Positions 1 through 4,621 of a stretch of 8,236 nucleotides of DNA are shown in pieces. Source of the DNA: JABIDZ01 sp964402905. GTDB taxonomy: Archaea > Iainarchaeota > Iainarchaeia > Iainarchaeales > JAAZKV01. The position numbers and the translations under genes were made by a program. Under the pieces are notes generated by a model that worked only from the letters and a program-made list of their open reading frames with translations, had not been told where the DNA came from and made no database searches. The stretch's first letter is position 1. Each line of letters begins with the position of its first letter. The stretch is taken from the NCBI GenBank assembly GCA_964402905.1, contig CAYODU010000029.1:1-8236 (forward strand). Direction: 5' to 3'.

Positions 1-173
1 AAGTTTTTTTGTTAAAAAAAGATATTTTATTAAGTAAAATTTTTATTGATAAAGAGGAAGTTAGTGAGGTGCGTTACTTTACAAAAAAAGAATTGGAAGA
101 GTGTGCTAATTCTAAAGAAAAAGTTCTTTCTTCTGCTTTTACTCGTTTTGTAAAAGAATACTTACTCTTATAA
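1..173 (+). CDS. Probable Nudix hydrolase, C-terminal end (partial)
   Basis: The reading frame is open from position 3 and ends at TAA 171-173; its start lies outside the window. The visible ~56 residues contain EEVSEVRYFTKKELEE, which resembles the region after the Nudix box in Nudix hydrolases of the isopentenyl-diphosphate isomerase-like type, where a 'deEvsevrwfs.eEL' segment is followed by a helical tail (here FTRFVKEYLLL). The Nudix box itself (GX5EX7REUXEEXGU) would lie upstream and cannot be seen, so the substrate and even the family stay uncertain. The gene converges on the membrane-protein gene that ends at 234, with repeat copy 1 between them. Any other protein with a similar C-terminal tail would fit nearly as well. 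Confidence 0.5.
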   Translation, partial: VFLLKKDILLSKIFIDKEEVSEVRYFTKKELEECANSKEKVLSSAFTRFVKEYLLL

Positions 174-184
174 AAATTATTTTT

Positions 185-236
185 GTGCCTCAGTTCGCCC
201 ATCTGCGCCGATAGGCCAAGACTTAGTTAAAAATTA
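185..236 (-). repeat. 52-bp repeat, copy 1
   Basis: This 52-bp block aligns without gaps to copy 2 at 710-761. Shared plus-strand blocks are GTGCCTCAG, GCCCATC, CCAAG and CTTAGTTA, followed by A/T-rich sequence. Read as minus-strand RNA it can fold: GCCTATC (217-211) pairs perfectly with GATGGGC (202-196) around a 6-nt loop, and outer arms GTCTTG and CTGAGGC pair using G-U wobbles. The stop codon of the membrane-protein gene (234-236) lies inside the repeat edge. Its 3' end (minus strand) has CTGAGGC, like the box-D end of the C/D RNA at 1059-1113, but no box C is present. Confidence 0.7.
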
Positions 237-668
237 GGGTGACTGCCATGCCATAGTCAACCATGCGGCATCTTTGCTAAGTTTTTTGTTGTATGCTTTT
301 AAAATTAATAAAGTTGAAAAAACCATTGAGCTGCATGACAAAACTATTCCAACTAGTATCTCAAGCGGATAGCTGAAGAAGATATGGATGTTAACAAACT
401 GTCCAACAATTAAAATAATTTGAAATATGGTTGCTAACAATATAAACCAAGAAATTATTTTTATTAGTCTCTTTTTTTTAAGTATTGGGATTGAAATCAA
501 GTATGCTAAAGCAATTATTCCGCCTGTTATTAAGAAAAAATTGCTAACTGAAACAGTTGAAAAAATTGAATTGTAAATTATTATGATTAATGCATTCAAA
601 ATAAAGCCAATAATTGCTGTATTTTTTATGCTCATTCTTTCTAATCTGCCAACTTTGTCTTTAGTCAT
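234..668 (-). CDS. Small four-helix membrane protein, unknown function
   Basis: This 144-aa protein has about four hydrophobic helices, roughly residues 17-36, 44-62, 70-90 and 98-123, with a basic N-terminus (MTKDKVGRLERMSIKN), a KKKR loop after helix 2 and a hydrophilic tail. I do not recognise the family. It is presumably in the cytoplasmic membrane, with most positive charge inside. The ATG at 668 is supported by a TATA box centred ~27 bp upstream, which predicts a leaderless mRNA, and no Shine-Dalgarno is seen. M12 is a possible alternative start. The last codons run into repeat copy 1, so the C-terminus (TMAWQSP) may have been altered when the repeat was acquired or decayed. It is transcribed away from repeat copy 2. 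Confidence 0.6.
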   Translation of the reverse strand: MTKDKVGRLERMSIKNTAIIGFILNALIIIIYNSIFSTVSVSNFFLITGGIIALAYLISIPILKKKRLIKIISWFILLATIFQIILIVGQFVNIHIFFSYPLEILVGIVLSCSSMVFSTLLILKAYNKKLSKDAAWLTMAWQSP

Positions 669-690
669 TAATTAATCTATGTCTGGATTG

Positions 691-700
691 TATTTAAATA
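691..700 (-). promoter_or_regulatory. TATA box for the four-helix membrane protein
   Basis: TATTTAAATA is palindromic, with its centre ~27 bp upstream of the ATG at 668. This is the usual archaeal TATA-to-start distance for a leaderless transcript. It lies between the gene and repeat copy 2, so the gene has its own promoter. Confidence 0.6.
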
Positions 701-709
701 TTAGTTTTA

Positions 710-761
710 GTGCCTCAGCCTGCCCATCATCTCTGAAAGACCAAGGCTTAGTTACAAATTA
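710..761 (-). repeat. 52-bp repeat, copy 2
   Basis: This is a gap-free match to copy 1 over its whole length. It also matches copy 3 over about 30 bp, with TTAGTTTT, GCCTCAG and CTGCCCATCAT (plus strand) in common. As minus-strand RNA, GCCTTGGTCT can pair with AGGCTGAGGC over 10 positions including G-U wobbles. It contains GATGATGG followed by CTGAGGC, resembling the box C'/D half of a C/D RNA, but no complete upstream C box. The lipoprotein stop codon (752-754) lies inside it. Confidence 0.7.
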
Positions 762-1006
762 TCAGTAACCAATCCTGCAAAACATTCTGAAGTATAATTA
801 TTCCAAAAACATTTAATTGCTTCTTGTGTTCCTGCTGGAAGGTATGCAGCATTGCTGCAATTTTCTTCTGTAAATTGGGAACAATATTCATAAGCTTGTT
901 CAATAATCTCATTTTCATTGGTTAGATTGGGGCTGGAACTTGTTGTGCAACCAAGAAAAAATAAACAAAGTGAAATTATTGTTATTGCTAGACTTATTTT
1001 TTTCAT
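752..1006 (-). CDS. Small predicted lipoprotein
   Basis: This 84-aa protein starts with a lysine-containing N-terminus (MKK), a hydrophobic core (LAITIISLCLFFLG) and a cysteine at residue 20 in a lipobox-like LFFLGC context. That predicts export and lipid anchoring on the outer face of the cytoplasmic membrane. The mature part begins with a Ser/Thr/Asn-rich linker and has four further cysteines (residues 42, 50, 66, 75), which could form two disulfides outside the cell. The family is not recognised. A TATA box centred ~25 bp upstream predicts a leaderless mRNA starting at the ATG. The gene lies between the C/D sRNA (upstream) and repeat copy 2, which holds its stop codon. Confidence 0.65.
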   Translation of the reverse strand: MKKISLAITIISLCLFFLGCTTSSSPNLTNENEIIEQAYEYCSQFTEENCSNAAYLPAGTQEAIKCFWNNYTSECFAGLVTDNL

Positions 1007-1026
1007 AGTTAGTTTTGGTATTTTGT

Positions 1027-1036
1027 GTATTTATAG
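1027..1036 (-). promoter_or_regulatory. TATA box for the lipoprotein gene
   Basis: CTATAAATAC on the minus strand is centred ~25 bp upstream of the ATG at 1006, consistent with leaderless transcription. It lies just downstream of the C/D sRNA 3' end, so sRNA transcripts may read into it. Confidence 0.6.
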
Positions 1037-1058
1037 TTTTGTTTTTTGTTAGTTTTGC

Positions 1059-1113
1059 GCCTCAGTCTGCCCATCATTCATCATGTGTCAGAATAATATT
1101 TATCATCACAGGC
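1059..1113 (-). ncRNA. Archaeal box C/D guide sRNA
   Basis: This 55-nt minus-strand RNA has every C/D element in order: terminal stem arm GCC (1113-1111), box C GTGATGA (1109-1103), an 11-nt D' guide (1102-1092), box D' CTGA (1091-1088), a 3-nt spacer, box C' ATGATGA (1084-1078), a 12-nt D guide (1077-1066), box D CTGA (1065-1062) and closing arm GGC (1061-1059). Such RNAs bind L7Ae, Nop5 and fibrillarin and direct 2'-O-methylation of the target nucleotide paired five positions upstream of box D or D'. The D guide ATGATGGGCAGA would target UCUGCCCAUCAU and modify its fifth nucleotide, C. The D' guide is all A/U and may not be functional. I could not assign the rRNA or tRNA target. A TATA box sits 26 bp upstream of the 5' end. 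Confidence 0.87.
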
Positions 1114-1134
1114 AAAAATATTGTGTCACCAATA

Positions 1135-1143
1135 GTATTTAAC
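1135..1143 (-). promoter_or_regulatory. TATA box of the C/D sRNA gene
   Basis: GTTAAATAC on the minus strand is centred about 26 bp upstream of the predicted sRNA 5' end at 1113. That is the standard archaeal TATA-to-start distance, so the sRNA seems to have its own promoter. Confidence 0.6.
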
Positions 1144-1202
1144 TTTGTTGAAACCGCTTGTTTTCCTATTTTTAAGGCTTTTTAGGGCATTTTGCACCAT
1201 TC

Positions 1203-1258
1203 CATTTAAATACCTTTAAGTTTTAATCATATAAAATAGGCCCTAGGGCAAAGGAGGA
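1203..1258 (+). promoter_or_regulatory. Promoter and strong Shine-Dalgarno of the histone-like gene
   Basis: ATTTAAAT (1204-1211) is a TATA box predicting a start near 1233. AAGGAGGA (1251-1258) is a near-perfect Shine-Dalgarno 6 nt before the ATG at 1265. This is the strongest ribosome binding site in the window, and it contrasts with the leaderless genes nearby, which fits high expression. Confidence 0.65.
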
Positions 1259-1264
1259 TTTTTT

Positions 1265-1441
1265 ATGGCTGAAGTACTAGTTGTAGCATCAAAGGTAAAG
1301 GATGCAATAAAAACAGAGGGATGTAATACTGCAAGCGATGCAGTTGATGTTCTAAGCTCAAAAGTAGCTAAAATGATAAAGGACGCTGCTGCAAGAGCAA
1401 AAGAAAACGGAAGAAAAACAGTTAGAGGAATAGATTTCTAA
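1265..1441 (+). CDS. Small histone-fold DNA-binding protein (58 aa)
   Basis: The protein begins MAEVLVVASKVKDAIK and ends with GRKTVRGIDF. The layout fits a histone fold: a short helix 1 (residues ~8-17), a long helix 2 (~23-46, DAVDVLSSKVAKMIKDAAAR), then the loop-2 motif GRKTVR (49-54), which in archaeal histones such as HMfB (GRKTIK) contacts DNA. The N-terminal MAEVLVV-SKVK pattern is like the very short single-fold histones found in DPANN archaea and in Bdellovibrio (Bd0055 type). Helix 3 is almost absent, because the protein stops just after the Asp of the usual 'T(V/I)x..D' segment. It probably dimerises and coats or bends DNA. The start is fixed by AAGGAGGA. It is followed by a hairpin and T-tract, so it is likely monocistronic and well expressed. 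Confidence 0.83.
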   Translation: MAEVLVVASKVKDAIKTEGCNTASDAVDVLSSKVAKMIKDAAARAKENGRKTVRGIDF

Positions 1442-1476
1442 GTGTTTTTACAAAGTTTTTAATTTATTTTTGTTTT

Positions 1477-1513
1477 GGGGGCAGAAATGCCTTCCAAAGC
1501 AACTATTTTTTTT
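1477..1513 (+). terminator. Hairpin plus T-tract after the histone-like gene
   Basis: GGGGGCA (1477-1483) and TGCCTTC (1488-1494) form a 7-bp stem, two pairs being G-U, closed by a GAAA (GNRA) tetraloop. A run of T follows (about 1505-1513). It lies between the convergent histone-like gene and the 185-aa unknown gene and reads as a terminator or 3'-end stabiliser for the plus strand. Confidence 0.55.
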
Positions 1514-1534
1514 ATTGTTTTACATTAATAATTT

Positions 1535-2092
1535 CTATTTTTTGCAGTGACGAGACATCTGATTTAGTTCTTGTTGGATAATAGCAATCGCATGAAAAAT
1601 ATCATGTCGAATTTGGAAATCAACTACTTTTTTGAATGATTCTAAATCATTATATCTTGGTCGCATCTCAAATGCTATGGCGGAAATGGCTGGTCCTAAG
1701 CTGTTTGTAATATCATTTTTAATGTTTGTTAGTGCTCTTTTGTCAAATAACTTGTCAATTTCTTGAGCGTGTTCTTTTATATGTGACAGATCCACAGAAA
1801 CATTTTCATTGAATGCAAAACTTAGTTCTTTTAAAAGAAACCTTCTTTGTTCAGGGGTTAAGTGTATTGGGGCTAAAACATTTTTTGCCACAAGTGGTCC
1901 AATTAAACTTAAAACTTTTTCAGTATGTGCTACGCTTCTATATTGCCCAATAGGATATCTTAAAATTGTTCTGACGGTTTCAACAACAATCTTTTCTTCC
2001 AATGGAGACAGTTTTTTTTGAGTAAATAAATCAAGCGTTCTTAGTCTTGGAATTTTGTAGGGGTGTACGCTTCGTTTCCTTAAATTCATCAA
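1535..2092 (-). CDS. Hypothetical helical protein, last gene of the endA operon
   Basis: I do not recognise this 185-aa protein. It has a basic N-terminus (NLRKRSVHPYKIPRLR), no membrane segment, and amphipathic helices throughout. Notable stretches are RYPIGQYRSVAHTEKVL (about residues 46-62), LTPEQRRFLLKEL (78-90) and an aromatic/His-rich C-terminal part (RHDIFHAIAIIQQEL). It could be an RNA- or nucleoprotein-associated protein, but nothing in it proves that. Two ATGs are adjacent (2092 and 2089). The second has better spacing to GTGAT upstream, so the protein may be 184 aa. It lies 34 nt after the 57-aa gene and is co-oriented with endA, which suggests co-transcription. It converges on the histone-like gene. 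Confidence 0.6.
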   Translation of the reverse strand: MMNLRKRSVHPYKIPRLRTLDLFTQKKLSPLEEKIVVETVRTILRYPIGQYRSVAHTEKVLSLIGPLVAKNVLAPIHLTPEQRRFLLKELSFAFNENVSVDLSHIKEHAQEIDKLFDKRALTNIKNDITNSLGPAISAIAFEMRPRYNDLESFKKVVDFQIRHDIFHAIAIIQQELNQMSRHCKK

Positions 2093-2126
2093 ATCACTAA
2101 ATCAATTTCTTTTCTATTATTGGCTG

Positions 2127-2300
2127 TTAATCAATAAAAGCAGATATTCTTCTCATTTCTTCTCTTATTTGTAATGGGGTGGGCCTTTTCACTCCGTTGT
2201 TGTACAGAGATTTTAATGCAGTTGTTTTTAGATCTCTATATCTTATTGGTATTTTTTTTGGTGCCCTTTTCTTTGGCCCTACTGAAACTCTTCTTTTCAT
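2127..2300 (-). CDS. Small basic protein of 57 aa downstream of endA
   Basis: The gene starts at ATG 2300, only 4 nt after the endA stop, and ends at TAA 2127-2129. The protein begins MKRRVSVGPKKRAPKKIPIR, so its first third is strongly basic. The rest is a predicted helix pair containing DLKTTALKSLYNNGV and PTPLQIREEMRRISAF. The basic, Pro-containing tail suggests nucleic-acid or ribosome contact, but I recognise no family. The tight spacing supports translation from the endA message. Being open between two genes could be chance for a 57-codon frame, but the spacing and protein-like composition favour a real gene. Confidence 0.6.
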   Translation of the reverse strand: MKRRVSVGPKKRAPKKIPIRYRDLKTTALKSLYNNGVKRPTPLQIREEMRRISAFID

Positions 2301-2304
2301 TTCA

Positions 2305-2832
2305 TCACAATAATTTCCTTTCTAGTATATAATAATTAACTGAGTTCTCATGATCAATAACTGCAACAATTGCTTTGATGTGTATGTTTCCTGCTAGGCG
2401 AGTCATTCTGCTTATTTGTGTCATAGAAATTCTTTCACTTTCGTTTGCAACATGTACTCCGAATTGTGAGTGGGTTTCACCCATTTTTTTTCCTTTTGGA
2501 TAAACCCTAAAATCAAAACCAAACTTTAAACCGGTTTTAATGCAGTAACCGTTTTCTTTTATATTTGAGTATACAACTGATTTTGCATAAAACTTTTTGT
2601 CTTTTTTCATTCCAATTTCAAGTAGTTTTTTCTCTGAAACCTTTTTTTTGCCTTGTAAAATAACTATCTTTCCATTTGTTTTCAAATAAATTGCTTCAAA
2701 TAAATCTAGCACAAGATTTCTTCCTTTGTTTTCACCGAATCCTTTTTCAACAAGAATTCCTTTTAGTGTTGAGTCCTCAACCAAAACTTTGTTCTCTATC
2801 AATTGTGCTTCCATAATAATTTTTTTCTTCAT
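2305..2832 (-). CDS. endA: tRNA-intron (splicing) endonuclease EndA
   Basis: EndA cuts archaeal tRNA and rRNA introns at bulge-helix-bulge motifs, leaving 2',3'-cyclic phosphate ends. This 175-aa protein matches the short single-unit form that usually works as a homotetramer. The N-terminal domain (about residues 8-85) has the typical L-x-L-FEAIYL helix (40-50) and a lysine-rich stretch. The catalytic domain begins at YCIKTGLKFGFDFRVY. The triad is visible as Tyr111 (FRVY), His121 (THSQFGVHV) and a lysine, probably Lys153, in RLAGNIHIKAIVAV. The usual R-L-A-H-S-V-R-K-K is thus altered, though the last lysine aligns. The start ATG 2832 overlaps the upstream stop by 4 nt (ATGA) and has GGTGGG 5 nt upstream. 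It is the second gene of the operon. Confidence 0.9.
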   Translation of the reverse strand: MKKKIIMEAQLIENKVLVEDSTLKGILVEKGFGENKGRNLVLDLFEAIYLKTNGKIVILQGKKKVSEKKLLEIGMKKDKKFYAKSVVYSNIKENGYCIKTGLKFGFDFRVYPKGKKMGETHSQFGVHVANESERISMTQISRMTRLAGNIHIKAIVAVIDHENSVNYYILERKLL

Positions 2833-3266
2833 CTTTTCCCACCAAAAATCCTTTTTCTCATTGTTTTATTATTTTCTTCTTCTTTTTTTTCTGCAACGAA
2901 TACTGTTTCGTATGAAATTTTATTTTTTTTAAGTTCTTCAATTATTTCTTTGAAAAAAACATTTTTTTGTTCTACTAAAACAACTTTATCTATTTTTTGT
3001 ATCAAAGCTATTGAAACAATTTTTTTTATTGTTGCTCCCCACTCAGTTATCTCATCGCACTTTTTTCTTTTTTGCCCAATTAGTCTTTTCATTTCTGATA
3101 GTATTGAATGAAATTGCATTACTTCTCCCATTGCAGCACTTGTCTTGTTCATAAAATTTCGGTCCACTATCTGAAGTAATATTATTTTGTCAGCTTTGTT
3201 TGTAATCGCATTGATGTATTCTTCTGAGCTTTCTTTCCCAGAAATTATTGGTGCCAAAACGTGCAT
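2829..3266 (-). CDS. UspA-like (HUP-fold) protein
   Basis: The 145-aa protein opens with HVLAPIISGKESSEEYINAI, like the first strand and helix of universal stress proteins (hVLVPidGSxxSxxAl..A). It continues with KADKIILLQIVDR (strand 2), EITEWGATIKKIVSIALIQKIDKVVLVEQ (like W.v..G.....I...A...DLIVlG) and a final strand SYETVFV. The C-terminus is Lys/Arg/Glu-rich. The G-x2-G-x9-G(S/T) nucleotide-binding signature of ATP-binding Usp proteins is not visible, so it may not bind ATP. The fold is an inference from pattern, and the role is unknown. It is the first gene of the endA operon, with its stop overlapping the endA start. The start has a TATA box upstream and no Shine-Dalgarno. Confidence 0.6.
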   Translation of the reverse strand: MHVLAPIISGKESSEEYINAITNKADKIILLQIVDRNFMNKTSAAMGEVMQFHSILSEMKRLIGQKRKKCDEITEWGATIKKIVSIALIQKIDKVVLVEQKNVFFKEIIEELKKNKISYETVFVAEKKEEENNKTMRKRIFGGKR

Positions 3267-3294
3267 ATTATCTATTAATAATCTGCATTAAAGC

Positions 3295-3302
3295 ATTTAA
3301 AT
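3295..3302 (-). promoter_or_regulatory. TATA box of the usp-like/endA operon
   Basis: ATTTAAAT is centred ~32 bp upstream of the ATG at 3266, predicting a leader of about six nucleotides. The divergent operon has a separate box 30 bp away. Confidence 0.55.
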
Positions 3303-3326
3303 CTGTTTTGGGGGTCACGCCAAAAA

Positions 3327-3334
3327 TTAAATAC
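3327..3334 (+). promoter_or_regulatory. TATA box of the helical-protein/PIN/GNAT operon
   Basis: TTAAATAC is centred ~25 bp upstream of ATG 3355. This supports a leaderless transcript starting at that ATG rather than at the in-frame ATG 3367. Confidence 0.55.
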
Positions 3335-3354
3335 CTGTAATCAGTAGTATTTAT

Positions 3355-3921
3355 ATGTTTAAGAGCATGGCTTTTGATTTGAGTGAGATTCTCAAGCTCT
3401 TTGGGCAAAAAAGAGTTGTTGAATTAAGGGGGCTTTCTAATCGTCTAATAAGAGAGGCTTCTATGGAAAATAATGTTCCAAAAGCGGAACTTGGGGTAAT
3501 AGCTTATGCTTTGCATAAGATAGAGACTAAAGAGCACTTTGTTAATGACAAAAAGTGGTTTGAAATAAGGGGAAAAATAGTTTCTGTTTTAGAGGAATCG
3601 ATTATTGCTTCAAAGCGAGAAGACAAAGCAGTAATTTTAAAGAATTTAAAAAAGATTATTTCAAGTATTGACATGATTGATAGTAAGCTTGGAAATTATG
3701 CGCAAAGCATTTATGAAAAATCAAAGGTAAAACAAGCGTCTTTGGCTTATAGTTATGGATTAAGTATTGCGCAGGCCGCAGAGTTAACAGGTGCTGATAA
3801 AAAAGAGCTTCAAAGCTATATCGGTTTTACTACTATGCCTGATGAAGAAAAAGAACTAAAGAGTATTTCTCTTCGTGTTTCTGAATTAAAAAAACTTTTG
3901 GGAGAAAGCAGGGGAAAGTGA
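3355..3921 (+). CDS. Helical protein with HTH-like segment, partner of the PIN gene
   Basis: This 188-aa soluble, mostly helical protein is of unrecognised family. Residues ~127-155 (QASLAYSYGLSIAQAAELTG, then ADKKELQSYIG) look like a helix-turn-helix: 'S.aqAAeltGvdk.eL..Yi' is the pattern of a recognition helix after a short turn. The N-terminal part (EILKLFGQKRVVELRGLSNRL) and the lysine-rich middle (KNLKKIISS) are amphipathic helices. The gene is the first of a plus-strand operon. Its stop (3919-3921) is 10 nt from the ATG of the PIN-domain gene. In toxin-antitoxin pairs the gene before a PIN nuclease usually encodes its DNA-binding antitoxin; this one is larger than common antitoxins, so that role is only a proposal. 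The TATA distance favours the ATG at 3355. Confidence 0.6.
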   Translation: MFKSMAFDLSEILKLFGQKRVVELRGLSNRLIREASMENNVPKAELGVIAYALHKIETKEHFVNDKKWFEIRGKIVSVLEESIIASKREDKAVILKNLKKIISSIDMIDSKLGNYAQSIYEKSKVKQASLAYSYGLSIAQAAELTGADKKELQSYIGFTTMPDEEKELKSISLRVSELKKLLGESRGK

Positions 3922-3931
3922 GTTGGTTTTT

Positions 3932-4621
3932 ATGATTGCTGTTATTGATTCTGGGACAATGATTACTCTTTCGAGTACTTGTTTGATAAATGTTTTTAGT
4001 AATTTTGTTAAATTCAATAAATTTGATTTAATTGTTTCTAGTACTGTTGCTGATGAAAGTGTTTGGAAACCAATTTCTAATAAAAGGTTTTCACTTAATG
4101 CTGCGAGAATAAAACATATTTTTAATGAAAAAATTGTGCGCGTTACTAACACTAGTCCGGAAATAAAATCTTTGGAAGAAAAAATTCTGTTCCTCACAAA
4201 CAATTCTTTTTTTGTTAATGGGAATCCTTTGAAAATAATACAGGGCGGAGAAGCAGAGGCAATGGCTTTAGCAAAAGTGTTTGGTGCTAAAGCAATGTTT
4301 ATTGATGAGAGAACAACACGTTCCTTGATTGAAAATCCTTTGCGTTTAAAACAGGTTTTGGAAAAGCGTCAGAACTCTACTGTGACAATTAATAAGAAAA
4401 ATATTGATGAGTTTCGTAATATGTTTCCTGATTTGAGTGTTTTTAGGAGTGTTGATATAATTGCTTTAGCATACGAACAGGATTTGTTTGACCATGAACT
4501 TGATCACGGTAAGCTTGAACTAGAAGCGGCGCTTTATGCTGCAAAGTTTTCTGGTTGTGCTGTAAGCGAAAAAGAAATTGATGGGTATATTAATTCGAAA
4601 AATAATTTTTCGAAGAAATGA
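3932..4621 (+). CDS. PIN-domain protein (putative RNase)
   Basis: PIN domains are Mg-dependent RNases, often VapC-type toxins or RNA-maturation nucleases. This 229-aa protein has MIAVIDSGTMITLSS at its N-terminus with the first acidic residue Asp6, STVADES with Asp41/Glu42, then GGEAEAMALA with Glu107 and Glu109, and AMFIDERTTR with Asp125/Glu126. This matches the GEAEA...iDDr pattern of DUF3368-like PIN proteins, though with DE for DD. About 90 residues follow the core, more than in typical VapC (~130-150 aa), and include DIIALAYEQDLF. I chose ATG 3932 because it gives the canonical short lead before the first Asp; an upstream TTG at 3923 would add three residues. It overlaps the GNAT gene by 4 nt (ATGA). 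Confidence 0.75.
   Translation: MIAVIDSGTMITLSSTCLINVFSNFVKFNKFDLIVSSTVADESVWKPISNKRFSLNAARIKHIFNEKIVRVTNTSPEIKSLEEKILFLTNNSFFVNGNPLKIIQGGEAEAMALAKVFGAKAMFIDERTTRSLIENPLRLKQVLEKRQNSTVTINKKNIDEFRNMFPDLSVFRSVDIIALAYEQDLFDHELDHGKLELEAALYAAKFSGCAVSEKEIDGYINSKNNFSKK

Noticed and set aside
185..761. Integron-like attC sites after each small gene
   Set aside because: The ORF-plus-imperfect-palindrome layout is similar, but paired core sites (RYYYAAC at one end, GTTRRRY at the other) are not present on either strand, and no integrase is in the window.
185..1077. CRISPR array from the three repeat copies
   Set aside because: Spacing is 340-520 bp with genes in between, and copies vary too much for CRISPR repeats.
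1809..2021. Plus-strand open frame opposite the 185-aa gene
   Set aside because: Antisense shadow with Cys/Ser/Phe-rich composition, no promoter or Shine-Dalgarno.
2302..2308. Box C-like GTGATGA at the end of endA
   Set aside because: No CTGA box follows at a suitable distance; the match comes from the stop codon and the start of the next gene.
2726..3111. Two plus-strand open frames rich in Phe and Ser
   Set aside because: Shadows of the Lys-rich minus-strand endA and Usp-like genes, since AAA/GAA codons read in reverse as TTT/TTC.
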